Made by a program: the position numbers and the translations under genes. A stretch of DNA of 64,000 bases from positions 62,001-126,000 of the forward strand of contig JBAZZX010000003.1 of NCBI GenBank assembly GCA_041658585.1. The letters run 5' to 3'. The stretch comes from DYFC01 sp041658585. Lineage in GTDB: Bacteria > Nitrospirota > Thermodesulfovibrionia > Thermodesulfovibrionales > SM23-35. Positions 24,191-32,584 of the stretch are shown here, one piece after another; within the stretch, counting starts at the first letter, position 1; every line of letters begins with the position of its first letter. The notes under the pieces are model-generated. The model was not told the DNA's origin. It ran no database searches and worked only from the letters and a program-made list of their open reading frames with translations.

Positions 24191-24895
24191 CTATTCCTGT
24201 TTCAGTATGACGACTTCTATTTTTCCCTTTAACCCGTCTGCGAACCTTTTGGCGTCGTCTTTTGTGCCGACAATCGAATCATAATGCATGGGTATTGCAA
24301 TTTTGGGCTTGATATCAAGCGCTGCCTGAATAGCTTCTTCGGCGGTCATCACATAAGTGCCGGATACCGGGAGGAGGGCGATATCAGCCTTGAAGGTCTT
24401 CATTTCAGGGATATGATCGGTATCTCCGGCAATATAAATCCTCTTCCCCTTCACCGTAAATATGTAACCAACCCAGCCGTTTGTCTTTGGATGAAACTGT
24501 TTGTTGGTGTTATAGGAAGGCACGGCCTCGATTTCAACTCCCTCAACACTGATTTTATCTCCGGGACGTACCGTTCTCACCTTTCCGGAAAGCTTCTTTA
24601 CGCAGTCCTGTGGCGCCACAATCACGGTATTCGGCCCCTGAAGCATTCTGACATCCTCAGGAGAGCAGTGGTCAAAATGTTCATGGGTGATCAGGATAAT
24701 ATCTGCGGTATCCTTTTTCTTGAGCTTGAACGGATCGGTGTAGATTACCTTTTCCCCGACTATCTTAAAAGTGTCATGCCCAAGCCAGTGTATATCCTTA
24801 ACCATTGAAGTTACCCCCTTCCCTTCCGCCATGACGGTACCCGGCAGAAGAGCAATGAAAATTCTTGATATTATCGAAAATATTCTTATGAACAT
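24191..24895 (-). CDS. Metallo-beta-lactamase fold hydrolase (UPF0173-like), possibly exported
   Basis: MBL-fold hydrolase of about 234 aa. Metal ligands: ITHEHFDHCSPED (HxHxDH), the Asp in YIAGDTDHIPEM and the His in AIPMHYDSIVG. The N-terminus has a hydrophobic stretch ending PGTVMA, which looks like a signal peptide, so the enzyme may act in the periplasm; most close relatives are cytoplasmic. ATG 24895 was chosen over GTG 24904 because GAGGGG lies 9 nt before it. Substrate unknown. Confidence 0.8.
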   Translation of the reverse strand: MFIRIFSIISRIFIALLPGTVMAEGKGVTSMVKDIHWLGHDTFKIVGEKVIYTDPFKLKKKDTADIILITHEHFDHCSPEDVRMLQGPNTVIVAPQDCVKKLSGKVRTVRPGDKISVEGVEIEAVPSYNTNKQFHPKTNGWVGYIFTVKGKRIYIAGDTDHIPEMKTFKADIALLPVSGTYVMTAEEAIQAALDIKPKIAIPMHYDSIVGTKDDAKRFADGLKGKIEVVILKQE

Positions 24896-24991
24896 AGGAC
24901 ACAACCCCTCACTTTTTAAGGAAATTATAGCACAAATCTCCCCTTATTAATATTCAGGAAAAAAGTTCGAACCCGCGGTTTCAAAAAAAGC

Positions 24992-25020
24992 TTGACAACC
25001 TCTCTAAATTAGGTTATAAA
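24992..25020 (+). promoter_or_regulatory. Strong sigma70 promoter without a following ORF
   Basis: TTGACA (24992-24997) and TATAAA (25015-25020) are separated by exactly 17 bp. No coding sequence follows on this strand; instead a structured region ending in a T-tract follows, described next. Confidence 0.7.
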
Positions 25021-25026
25021 TAAATC

Positions 25027-25190
25027 AAGAAGAGCGGGCTTACCAAAAGTGGTGGACTTGCTTCTCTCAAAATTGGCATGAAGGTTGTAAGGTCGCAGGA
25101 CGTAAGGTTGCAGACGTAAGAGTCTTAAGCTGTATGTCTCAAGATGTACAATCTGCCAAGATACGAGAGTAAGCAAGCCCCACTTTTTTT
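25027..25190 (+). ncRNA. Candidate rod-shaped small RNA, about 165 nt (6S-like?)
   Basis: Transcription from the promoter just upstream would give an RNA ending in seven T's (25184-25190). Pairings found by eye: a long closing stem, 25048-25068 with 25165-25184 (with small bulges); TTGGCA 25073-25078 with TGCCAA 25154-25159; GGTTGTA 25083-25089 with TACAATC 25147-25153; and a terminal hairpin AGACGTA 25112-25118 with TATGTCT 25133-25139. This leaves a large asymmetric bubble on the 5' side (about 25090-25111) containing repeated GTAAGGT-type units. The overall rod with a central bubble resembles 6S RNA in shape and size, but I cannot confirm identity. The 5' segment GGGCTT (25036-25041) could alternatively pair with AAGCCC (25175-25180). 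Confidence 0.5.
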
Positions 25191-25209
25191 GTTTCCATAG
25201 TCGACGGGT

Positions 25210-25566
25210 TTAGGCAGCGTTTAATTCTTGTCTAAGCCATTCTCTGAGTTCATCTTCAACCGCATACACGCCCTTAAACTTGCATATCTTATTTTCAAAT
25301 CTTTCAGGCAATTCGATTTTTGCAAGCTCTTCGGCGTCTTCAGAATTTCTCTTGTAAAGATAAATACAAAAAGGCCGATCCCAGCAGAATACGGTAAAAT
25401 AGACCGAAAAATCTTTTTTAGATCTGACTACGTGCCTTCGGTCTCCGCGGGCCCAGATATTACCCCACTCCAGATACATGCGCACAGCCATATCCGGCGT
25501 CATATCCCAGTCAATTTCGTTTACAAGTTTTCTGTCTTTTTTTAATTCTTCGAGTGATGTGATCAT
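25210..25566 (-). CDS. DVU0772-like conserved hypothetical protein
   Basis: Soluble protein of 118 aa with no signal peptide. It reads MITSLEELKKDRKLVNEIDW then MTPDMAVRMYLEWGN; this pattern matches, as far as I remember, the DVU0772 family named after a Desulfovibrio vulgaris locus and mostly found in sulfate-reducing bacteria. The body is rich in aromatic residues and Trp (WGNIWARGDRRHVV, FTVFCWDRPFCIYLYKR) and has no known catalytic motif. It stands alone next to the candidate small RNA. Function unknown. Confidence 0.6.
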   Translation of the reverse strand: MITSLEELKKDRKLVNEIDWDMTPDMAVRMYLEWGNIWARGDRRHVVRSKKDFSVYFTVFCWDRPFCIYLYKRNSEDAEELAKIELPERFENKICKFKGVYAVEDELREWLRQELNAA

Positions 25567-25680
25567 GTCTCTCCTTTCTAATTTACTTCATGGGTATAGT
25601 TTGCATAGTATTTAAATTATATACATGATTTAATATATCTATATTGCAGAAAAATTTCAACAATTTTCTTATAGGTTAGT

Positions 25681-25806
25681 TAGAGTCTGTGTATAAACTG
25701 CGATTCAAGCAGTCCGTCATTCTCCGACTCGATCGGGGAATCCAGTCTTTTCAACGGGTTATAGATCCCCCGGTCAAGCCGGAGGATGACAAACCATGAC
25801 TTTACT
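25681..25806. repeat. Inverted-repeat element family 2, copy 1 (one end degenerate)
   Basis: Almost identical to 54478-54612 (for example both contain TTCAAGCAGTCCGTCATTCT and CCCCCGGTCAAGCCGGAGGA). This copy keeps the left tip AGAGTCTGTGTATAAA but its right tip stops matching after CATGACTTTA. No coding capacity. It lies in a roughly 300-bp gap between the DVU0772-like and tandem Usp genes, the rest of which shows nothing else. Confidence 0.75.
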
Positions 25807-25870
25807 ATTTATCTTTGAAAGATTGGCATATGTCTGGACTGAATTCGCGGGGACCGGAAAGGCTGACGGG

Positions 25871-26770
25871 TTATGAAAACCCTTCAGTCTTTCCAATAAG
25901 GACGGAGCAATCTGCAACACTGAGGATATATCTGGATAAACTCTCAACAACACCTCTGAACCCCTTCATGCCTTTGCTGCCGACAACAATAATGTCCGCT
26001 TTTATTTCATTTGCGGCATTCAGAATTTCTTCTGAAGGGTCGCCCATCGTTGTCAGTCTTTCTATATTTGAGAATTTATTGCTTAAATATTCGGCGGTCC
26101 GTGCAAGAATCTTTTGAGATTCCTGCAATTCCATAGAACGGTATTTTTTCAAATCTTCCCTGACACTTACTTCTATTTTTTCCATAAATCTATCAGGGAT
26201 GTCATAAAAAGCCGGAGTGATTACATGGATGATCGTTATTTCCGTATTATCATGAAACGGGATCAGGGACAAGGTTTCTCCTGCTTTCTCTGCATAATCA
26301 GAGCCGTCTGTTGCAAAGAGTATTTTCATTTTATCCGCCGGCTCTTCCTGAGGAGGTTTAATAATAAGCGCCGGTTTGGAAGAACTGATAGACACGGATT
26401 TTGTGACACTGCCGACAATGCGTGATTTAATGCCCTTTAGTCTTTTGGGTCCCATAACTATTATATCGGCGTTCGAATCAACTGCAGCCTCAAGTATGCA
26501 TTTATCGGGATAACCGTCCATCAATACCGTCTTTATTTTAGCGGGAACGGATTTCAGGATATTCAGGGCAGAGTCGAGTATATTAGACGCGATTGACCGT
26601 TTGATCTCTTTGATCCTTGCATAATAGTAATCTTCTTTGTCCTGAAAAGGGTCGTCGCTTATGACGTGAAGAATGGTAATTTCATCGTTCCGGGATAAAT
26701 TAAGTCTTGTGAGAAATTGTGCCGCCGTTTCAGAATATTCCGAGCCGTCAGTAGGGAGCAATATCTTCAT
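25871..26770 (-). CDS. Tandem-domain universal stress protein
   Basis: Two UspA domains in one 299-aa chain. Domain 1 (about 1-140) begins MKILLPTDGSEYSETAAQFL and has IIVMGPKRLKGIKSRIVGSV; domain 2 (about 147-296) begins MKILFATDGSDYAEKAGETL and has IIVVGSKGMKGFRGVVESLS, the G-x2-G-x9-G/S nucleotide-binding pattern, degenerate in domain 1. Typical of E. coli UspE-type proteins, whose role is in stress survival and energy limitation. Monocistronic as far as can be seen. Confidence 0.92.
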   Translation of the reverse strand: MKILLPTDGSEYSETAAQFLTRLNLSRNDEITILHVISDDPFQDKEDYYYARIKEIKRSIASNILDSALNILKSVPAKIKTVLMDGYPDKCILEAAVDSNADIIVMGPKRLKGIKSRIVGSVTKSVSISSSKPALIIKPPQEEPADKMKILFATDGSDYAEKAGETLSLIPFHDNTEITIIHVITPAFYDIPDRFMEKIEVSVREDLKKYRSMELQESQKILARTAEYLSNKFSNIERLTTMGDPSEEILNAANEIKADIIVVGSKGMKGFRGVVESLSRYILSVADCSVLIGKTEGFS

Positions 26771-26859
26771 AGTATCATCCTGTCTTAAATGGAATTTTAA
26801 CTAAAATGTCTATGCATATTATAATACCAATTTTTGTACGGCTTTTTTTATCCTTTCTT

Positions 26860-27522
26860 CTAATCGACTAATCTCACAATTTCACCTGTCTCAACCCTGT
26901 CCGTTCTGGAGCCGTTCACGGGAGATTCCATGTCCGGGTACCCGATGGAAATGCCGAGTACTATCCTCTTTGATTCCGGAATTCCCAGAAATTTTTTTAC
27001 ATGCAGTGCGAAGTCGGTCAGAAACGCCTGCGGAACAGTCCCGAGACCGTAGGCATGTGCGGAAAGCATAAGGCTCTGAGCGAATAACCCCATATCAAAC
27101 AAAGACCATAGGGGTAATGATGAATCCTGAAAGATAAACATACCGTGCGGCGCTCCATAGAAACGGAAGTTGGCAATCTTGGATTTTTTCCTGACTTCCG
27201 GAGCATTCAGGTCTTTTCCGGTCAGCTCGCTCCTATTTTTAATGAGAGTTGCAATCCTCGCCTCTATGACGGGAGTCCACGACTTAGGCTCAGGAATATC
27301 CGGACAGGGTTTTTCGCCTTGTTCCAGAAGTTCTACAAGCAGCTTTGACAGCTCTTCTTTTTTATTGCCTGAAACAATAGTAACTTCCCATGGCTGGCTG
27401 TTCTTGTACGAAGGGCTCCATTTTGCCGTATCAATGACTTTTAAAAGAGTTTCGACCGGAACAGTGTCGGGTTTGAATTTCCTAATGCTCATCCTTGTTT
27501 TAATACATTCAATAGCATCCAT
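26860..27522 (-). CDS. Nitroreductase family protein
   Basis: FMN-dependent oxidoreductase, about 220 aa. MDAIECIKTRMSIRKFKPD carries the Arg-Ser-Ile-Arg FMN phosphate site, followed by APSYKNSQPW-like AKWSPSYKNSQPWEV and the C-terminal LGIPESKRIVLGISIGYPD. Members reduce nitro compounds, quinones or flavins with NAD(P)H. Start ATG 27522 follows GAGGAGG by 6 nt; a longer frame to 27564 lacks a ribosome site. Substrate unknown. Confidence 0.9.
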   Translation of the reverse strand: MDAIECIKTRMSIRKFKPDTVPVETLLKVIDTAKWSPSYKNSQPWEVTIVSGNKKEELSKLLVELLEQGEKPCPDIPEPKSWTPVIEARIATLIKNRSELTGKDLNAPEVRKKSKIANFRFYGAPHGMFIFQDSSLPLWSLFDMGLFAQSLMLSAHAYGLGTVPQAFLTDFALHVKKFLGIPESKRIVLGISIGYPDMESPVNGSRTDRVETGEIVRLVD

Positions 27523-27753
27523 TATTGCCTCCTCTGCTAAATTTATTATATTCTGATTCACCAAAATCGCTCATGGCTTTAGAATATATAAAACAACAAA
27601 AACCTGAAAACATCAATAGGCTATCCCGGGAATACGCATAGCCGTTGCATTTCTGCCGGCTCTATTAGGCATTGACCTGACCGGTATAAATATAGAAATA
27701 TATAAACAAGAAGCCTTAAAAGATTCTTGAAGGATCCAAGGAGATTAGCGGTC

Positions 27754-28107
27754 ATGAAGAAAAAAATACTATCGAAAGAACAGGCATTGAGAGCCATACA
27801 AAACGTTGAATTCAGCGCGGATGTGACAGCTTCCAACAATAAGGTTGCCGTAGTAATGACACAGGATTGGTGCAGCGAATGGATGGGCATGAAGAGGTGG
27901 ATGGACTCGATGGAGGACATAAAAGGACTGGATATCTATGAACTGATATACAACACAGTTGATTATTACAACGATTTTCTGCAACTGAAGGAAAAATCCT
28001 GGAAGAATGACCTTATACCATATATCAGATACTATGCGGACGGCGTTCTGATCCACCAGTCAAACTACGTTAAAAAAGAAGACTTCCTGAAAATCCTTGA
28101 ACTATAA
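27754..28107 (+). CDS. Small thioredoxin-like hypothetical protein
   Basis: Soluble protein of 117 aa, not assigned with certainty. The segment NNKVAVVMTQDWCSEWMGMK looks like strand-plus-active-site of a thioredoxin fold, but the usual CxxC is reduced to a single Cys (DWCSEW); the C-terminal part YIRYYADGVLIHQSNYVKKE also fits such a fold. The start at 27754 is preceded by AAGGAG at about 10 nt. No neighbours in the same direction. It could act as a monothiol protein; that is inference. Confidence 0.5.
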   Translation: MKKKILSKEQALRAIQNVEFSADVTASNNKVAVVMTQDWCSEWMGMKRWMDSMEDIKGLDIYELIYNTVDYYNDFLQLKEKSWKNDLIPYIRYYADGVLIHQSNYVKKEDFLKILEL

Positions 28108-28572
28108 AATAAATAGAGCCATTTTAAGGGTCTGCTTGATTGGACAACCTCTTACGCAGGCTATTCAACTTCTGCCGTTTACGTCTTCAGGATGACCAAA
28201 AACCCTTATATGGCTCCAGAATATTTCTTGCGACCCCGGTTCCGGGAAACCTTGAGCTCTTTTGTCTAAGTGGGCGCTTCGGCGGATGTTTTAGGCTTCC
28301 TCCTCGCTGCCGGAGGCTTGCACACCGCATCTCGCTCCCGCTCCCTTTACATCGTTGATCCTCAGGTTAAATCCCGCTCCGGGTCTCGCAATTTCTTTTC
28401 TTGATTTTAGTTTACTCTTTTTAAATTTTATTTCAAGAACGGATTGGATTGATATAGAGATGCCTGGGCTTATCAGAGCATTCTAAGCACTGTTTTCAGT
28501 TATTCTTTGCAATTATCAATGCTTTTCACAAGCAATGATAATTTTCGATAATCGTGGAAAAAGTAGTTAGCC
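28108..28572. other. Gene-free stretch, 465 bp
   Basis: No credible gene, RNA or strong promoter was found here. Frames are short and without family features. Around 28260-28390 it is locally GC-rich with several short self-complementary stretches (for example TCCTCGCTGCCGGAGG), which may be a decayed repeat. The rest is AT-rich. Confidence 0.4.
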
Positions 28573-28653
28573 TTAAAAATGCAATTAAACTGTCATAGAA
28601 ACTACAGATGTGTAAAATAAATTTATTTTGGATATCTGCAGTTTTTGGGTTAA
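28573..28653. repeat. MITE family 1, copy C (deletion derivative, about 81 bp)
   Basis: Both ends of the 192-bp element are present in inverse orientation to copies A and B, but the interior is missing: one end (CAATTAAACTGTCATAGAAA then the AAAATAAATTTATTTT core) runs directly into the other (TCTGCAGTTTTTGGGTTAA). The junction is at the palindromic AAATAAATTTATTT, as expected from recombination or slippage between the two terminal repeats. Its GGGTTAA tip supplies the TAA stop of lpxI. Confidence 0.75.
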
Positions 28654-29480
28654 CCTGAATAACCTACAATTGAAATGCCGGCTATTTTGGCTACTTCGAG
28701 GAGTTTGTCTTTGTTGAGAATCAGACTCTTTTTTGCTTCAACACACAATACCCTTGCTTTGACTTCCTGCATAGCGGATAAGGTTTGTAATCCTACGGCG
28801 GGGACATCGAATCTCATGTCCTGATTCGGTTTGCTGACTTTTACGACAACGGCGCCTTCGCCTGCAAGCTTGCCGCCCCGTTTAATGGCTTCATCAGTGC
28901 CTTCAATGGCTTCGACCGCCATTACAGCCCGGTTCTTCACTACAACCGTCTGCCCGATGTCCAGTCTCCCTATTTCTTTAGCCATCTTCCAGCCGAATTC
29001 GATATCTTTCCGTTCGTCATTTGAGGGTTTGTTTTTGGTTAAAACACCTTCGGGCATAAGCAATCCCGTGCTGAATAAGGTTATATCGAGAAGCTCAATG
29101 CCTTCATCAGCGAGTTCTTTTGCAATTGCCAGGAGTATGGAATCATCCCTTCTGTCTTTCAGGGTGAAGAGAAGTTTTACCGCCCTTAGGTCGGGCGTAA
29201 TCTTGCTTTTATAGAGGAGTGTCTTGGATACTTTACCGGCCATGACTACTTCTTTAATCCCGGACTTTTTCAGTGAATTGATGAGGGTTCCCAACTTGCC
29301 GACATTCACCCACTTTATCTCATCAACATGGGAAGACAAAGACTTATCTGCCAGCGGTTCGAGAGCTATTGCACAAATGGTATACCCCTGTGACCTTGCC
29401 TCACAGGCAACAGCTATCGGCAGTTCACCCATGCCTGCAATTAATCCGAGTTTTTTATCGCTATGTTGAATTTTTACCAA
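28650..29480 (-). CDS. lpxI: UDP-2,3-diacylglucosamine pyrophosphatase LpxI
   Basis: Lipid A enzyme hydrolysing UDP-2,3-diacylglucosamine to lipid X, used instead of LpxH in many alpha- and deltaproteobacteria and other phyla. About 276 aa from the TTG at 29480 (KKLGLIAGMGELPIAVACEA), which matches the normal family length; a longer frame to 29582 would run into lpxA. DUF1009 landmarks: EVVMAGKVSKTLLY, KDRRDDSILLAIA, VEAIEGTDEAIKRGG and SKPNQDMRFDVPAVGLQT. Last gene of the bamA-lpx operon. Its stop codon lies in the tip of a MITE. Confidence 0.9.
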   Translation of the reverse strand: MVKIQHSDKKLGLIAGMGELPIAVACEARSQGYTICAIALEPLADKSLSSHVDEIKWVNVGKLGTLINSLKKSGIKEVVMAGKVSKTLLYKSKITPDLRAVKLLFTLKDRRDDSILLAIAKELADEGIELLDITLFSTGLLMPEGVLTKNKPSNDERKDIEFGWKMAKEIGRLDIGQTVVVKNRAVMAVEAIEGTDEAIKRGGKLAGEGAVVVKVSKPNQDMRFDVPAVGLQTLSAMQEVKARVLCVEAKKSLILNKDKLLEVAKIAGISIVGYSG

Positions 29481-29511
29481 AATATATCCGGTGATAGTTT
29501 TATGTTTCGGA

Positions 29512-30303
29512 TTACTCTTCCTGTTTTCTGCAGATTCCCCTTTTATTCTTCTGAATGAACTCGATGAGATACTTGATTTCATCAGAATAAGGGAGTTCTT
29601 CCTGGACTTTTTTGATCGCTTCCTTGAGGGTATGTTTTTCTCTGAAGAGGATCTTGTAAGCTTTTTTGAGTTCGCTGATTGTCTGGTCGGAAAAACCGTG
29701 CCGTTTAAGTCCGATCGTGTTCAGGCCGAAGAGTTTTGCCCTCGGGCCCGAGGCTATTGTATAAGGGGGAATGTCTTGTGTTACGCCGCTGAATCCCCCG
29801 ATCATGGTGTAGGCCCCGATTCTTGCGAACTGGTGTACTGCTGCAAGTCCCCCTATGACCGTATGATCCTCTACCGTAACATGACCGGCAAGAGTTGCTA
29901 CATTTGCCATGATAATATGGTTTCCGACTTTGCAGTCGTGGGCAATATGGACATAAGCCATAAGGAAATTATTGTCCCCGATCGCAGTAGTCCCGTCGCC
30001 TGAAACCGACGCCCTGTGAATTGTGATGTATTCACGTATTGTATTGTTATTGCCTATCTTTACATTTGTCTTTTCGCCTTTATATTTGAGGTCCTGTGGC
30101 GGCAGGCCGATGCTCGTAAAAGGAAAAACCGTGCAGTTTTCACCTATCTCCGTATTGCCTTCGATTATTACATTAGAAATAAGTTTTGAGCCCTTTTTAA
30201 TGTGGACACCTTCTCCAATAATGCAGAACGGGCCGATAACAATGTCATCTTCTATCTCTGCATGAGAATCCACAATAGCCGTGGGGTGAATTTCTTTTGC
30301 CAT
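29512..30303 (-). CDS. lpxA: UDP-N-acetylglucosamine acyltransferase LpxA
   Basis: First enzyme of lipid A synthesis, 263 aa, standard length. Left-handed beta-helix hexapeptide repeats fill the first 190 residues (IHPTAIVDSHAEIEDDIVIG, GDNNFLMAYVHIAHDCKVGN with the catalytic His of HIAHDC, and the acyl-ruler segment MANVATLAGHVTV). C-terminal helical domain follows GLNTIGLKRHGFS. It is 4 bp downstream of fabZ. Confidence 0.96.
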   Translation of the reverse strand: MAKEIHPTAIVDSHAEIEDDIVIGPFCIIGEGVHIKKGSKLISNVIIEGNTEIGENCTVFPFTSIGLPPQDLKYKGEKTNVKIGNNNTIREYITIHRASVSGDGTTAIGDNNFLMAYVHIAHDCKVGNHIIMANVATLAGHVTVEDHTVIGGLAAVHQFARIGAYTMIGGFSGVTQDIPPYTIASGPRAKLFGLNTIGLKRHGFSDQTISELKKAYKILFREKHTLKEAIKKVQEELPYSDEIKYLIEFIQKNKRGICRKQEE

Positions 30304-30307
30304 ATCC

Positions 30308-30745
30308 CTATATCTCCTTATCTATAACCATTGCGGTAAAGTCAGCTTCAGCCACAATCTTGTCTTCAACTTTCGCATAACCGGAAAATTTCCATACGTT
30401 GCTTCTCTGCTGCACTATGTTGACCTCTAATTTCAACTGATCTCCGGGTACGACGGGTTTTCTGAATTTTGCCTTCTCTATACTTAAAAAATATACGAGC
30501 TGCCCGGCTGTCGCCCCTGAACGGAACGAAAGAAGACCTGCCACCTGCGCCAGGGCCTCGACTATCAAAACACCCGGCATTATAGGATTTCCCGGGAAGT
30601 GTCCCTGAAAAAACTCTTCGTTTATAGTAATGTTTTTTATACCTACGGCCTTTGCTCCGGGGATTATTTCAATGATCCTGTCGACTAAAAGAAACGGATA
30701 TCGATGAGGCAGAAGCTGCTGTATTTCCTTTATGTCCATCATCAT
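30308..30745 (-). CDS. fabZ: 3-hydroxyacyl-ACP dehydratase FabZ
   Basis: Hot-dog fold dehydratase of fatty acid elongation, 145 aa. Catalytic His in LLPHRYPFLLVDRI and Glu in PGVLIVEALAQVAGLL. It shares 3-hydroxyacyl-ACP with LpxA/LpxD, explaining the classical lpxD-fabZ-lpxA order. Three consecutive ATG codons are possible starts; GGAGG precedes the first. Overlaps lpxD by 4 bp. Confidence 0.96.
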   Translation of the reverse strand: MMMDIKEIQQLLPHRYPFLLVDRIIEIIPGAKAVGIKNITINEEFFQGHFPGNPIMPGVLIVEALAQVAGLLSFRSGATAGQLVYFLSIEKAKFRKPVVPGDQLKLEVNIVQQRSNVWKFSGYAKVEDKIVAEADFTAMVIDKEI

Positions 30746-31761
30746 GCGCCCCTCCTTTCAAGCTCTCTGATCTTTTCTTCAAGTTCTCTGATTTTCTTCT
30801 GCATTTGCGGCAGTCTCGCAAATACGGCCTGTGCCTTCAGCCACTCCCTGTGAGGCAGTGCGGGTGATCCGGAATACATTCCCTTTGTAATATGTCCCAT
30901 AACGCCGGATTGAGCGCCTATCATTGTTTCGGAATCTATCTTCGTATGGTCCGCAACACCGACTTGGCCGGCAAGAGTCACATAATCGCCTATTTCAGAA
31001 CTGCCTGCTATACCGACCTGTGCAATAATAATCGAGTTTTCCCCGATCCTGACATTATGCGCTATCTGGCTGAGGTTGTCTATCTTTGACCCTTTGCCGA
31101 TAACGGTATTGCCTGTTGTTGCCCTGTCGATTGACACATTTGAACCTATCTCAACATCGTCCTCAATGCTGACGCCCCCTACCTGGGGGATCTTGTGGTA
31201 AATGCCTCCGTCAAAGACATAGCCGAAGCCGTCCGAGCCGATTACGGACCCGGAATGTATAATGACCCGGTCGCCAACTTTAATTCCCTCTATCAATGTG
31301 ACATTCGGATAGATAATGCAGTTTTCACCTATTGAGGTTTTTTCTCCAATATAAACATAAGGATGTATAACGGTCCCTTTGCCAATCGAGACGTTATCAG
31401 AGATATATGAGTAAGGGAAAACAGAGACGTTTTCAGAAAGCATTGCCTTGTCGGATACGATCGCATCCTTGCTTATGCCTATAGGTTCCCGAGGTTTTAC
31501 ATAGAAAAATCCGAGCAGTTTTGCAAAGGCAAGATAGGGGTTGGGCACTTTAAGCTGCGTCATGTTTATGTCCGGAACCGGCTCTTTAATAATCAAACAT
31601 GAAGCCCTGCATTGAGGAAGGGCCTTCAGGTGTTTCTTGGATGACAGAAAGGTTATATCGCCTTTTTCCGCCTCAGGAATGCCGGATACACCGGTGATAT
31701 CGATGTCCTTATCGCCGATAATCTCTCCATCCACAATATCTGCGATTTCTTTTAGTTTCAT
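30742..31761 (-). CDS. lpxD: UDP-3-O-acylglucosamine N-acyltransferase LpxD
   Basis: Third lipid A enzyme, 339 aa. N-terminal uridine-binding domain (MKLKEIADIVDGEIIGDKDI and ISGIPEAEKGDITFLS-like sequence), then a hexapeptide beta-helix with the catalytic His in IDNLSQIAHNVRIGENSIII, and a C-terminal helix KIRELEEKIRELERR. Overlaps fabZ by 4 bp. Part of the bamA-ompH-ompH-lpxD-fabZ-lpxA-lpxI operon. Confidence 0.95.
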   Translation of the reverse strand: MKLKEIADIVDGEIIGDKDIDITGVSGIPEAEKGDITFLSSKKHLKALPQCRASCLIIKEPVPDINMTQLKVPNPYLAFAKLLGFFYVKPREPIGISKDAIVSDKAMLSENVSVFPYSYISDNVSIGKGTVIHPYVYIGEKTSIGENCIIYPNVTLIEGIKVGDRVIIHSGSVIGSDGFGYVFDGGIYHKIPQVGGVSIEDDVEIGSNVSIDRATTGNTVIGKGSKIDNLSQIAHNVRIGENSIIIAQVGIAGSSEIGDYVTLAGQVGVADHTKIDSETMIGAQSGVMGHITKGMYSGSPALPHREWLKAQAVFARLPQMQKKIRELEEKIRELERRGA

Positions 31762-31804
31762 ATTTTGACGAGGTCCTTTTCAGGCGAAGTAACTACGGAC
31801 TTTT

Positions 31805-32530
31805 TTATTTCTCCGGTTGAGTCCCGGGCTTGAGTTTGTCAGCTTCTTTTAATTCGTCATATTCTTTTGTAAAAGGGTCTGTTATATCTAAATTTTTATC
31901 GCAATACAGTATGACGCCTTTATCGATAATTACCGTATAGTTCTCTGCCGCGCCAATCTTCCCGGTCAACTCAAGGACCTCCCGAAGCATGTTACTGTAA
32001 AGTTCCTCATATTTCCTGCCAAGTTCGGCTTCCGCATCCTGACCAAAGCGGGACAGTTCGGTCTCCAGCTTTTCAAGTTCTTCCAGTTTTTGTTTCAGCG
32101 CTTTTTCCGAAATATCCTGTTTTTGTTGTTCAAGTTCGCTTCTGAGTTTTTCTATAGCTTTATTTTTTTCCTCAATCGAGGCCTGCTTTGCTTTTGCCAA
32201 AATATTATATTCAACCGTAGACTTCTTTCCGGCAAGAGATTCTTCGGCAACTTTTTGCAAATCTATGACCCCCATCTTTACGGAAATATCAACTTTTTTT
32301 GCGGTATCTTTAATTGCCCGATCAGGCATGGTCTTGGCGGCATCTTCAACCTTTGCGGCGCCCCTTGTCTCCGGAGCGGTCTCAACCACGGCAGTATCTT
32401 CAATCTTTACAGGATTATCAACCTTTACGGAACGGGTGGAGCATGAGAAGGACGCGATGCTAATAGCCAAGACCGGCGCTAATAACAGTGCATGAATAAA
32501 TCTGCGAGGCGTTTTGTAAGGCAAATACAT
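31805..32530 (-). CDS. OmpH/Skp-like lipoprotein
   Basis: Second OmpH-family protein of the operon, 241 aa. The N-terminus is a lipoprotein signal (PVLAISIASFSC, lipobox SFSC), so the protein would be membrane-anchored. A 50-residue linker rich in Val, Lys and Asp is followed by a Skp-like domain: VIDLQKVAEESLAGKKSTVE, a long coiled coil (about 110-165) and the strand YTVIIDKGVILYCDKNLDIT. GAGGG precedes the start. The lipid anchor is not found in E. coli Skp, which is soluble. It lies between skp and lpxD. Confidence 0.8.
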   Translation of the reverse strand: MYLPYKTPRRFIHALLLAPVLAISIASFSCSTRSVKVDNPVKIEDTAVVETAPETRGAAKVEDAAKTMPDRAIKDTAKKVDISVKMGVIDLQKVAEESLAGKKSTVEYNILAKAKQASIEEKNKAIEKLRSELEQQKQDISEKALKQKLEELEKLETELSRFGQDAEAELGRKYEELYSNMLREVLELTGKIGAAENYTVIIDKGVILYCDKNLDITDPFTKEYDELKEADKLKPGTQPEK

Positions 32531-32584
32531 ATGTTCCCTCTAATGGATATTATTGCTATATGGGCTTGTTTATTGCCGTGCCGG

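Noticed and set aside
25080..25125. Possible CRISPR-like short repeats (GTAAGGT units)
   Set aside because: Units are degenerate, 14-15 bp apart, with no spacers; they lie within the candidate RNA. No CRISPR array or cas gene is visible anywhere in the window.
28140..28358. Plus-strand frame of 72 codons in the gap before lpxI
   Set aside because: Composition is unlike its neighbours, no ribosome site, no similarity; treated as non-coding.
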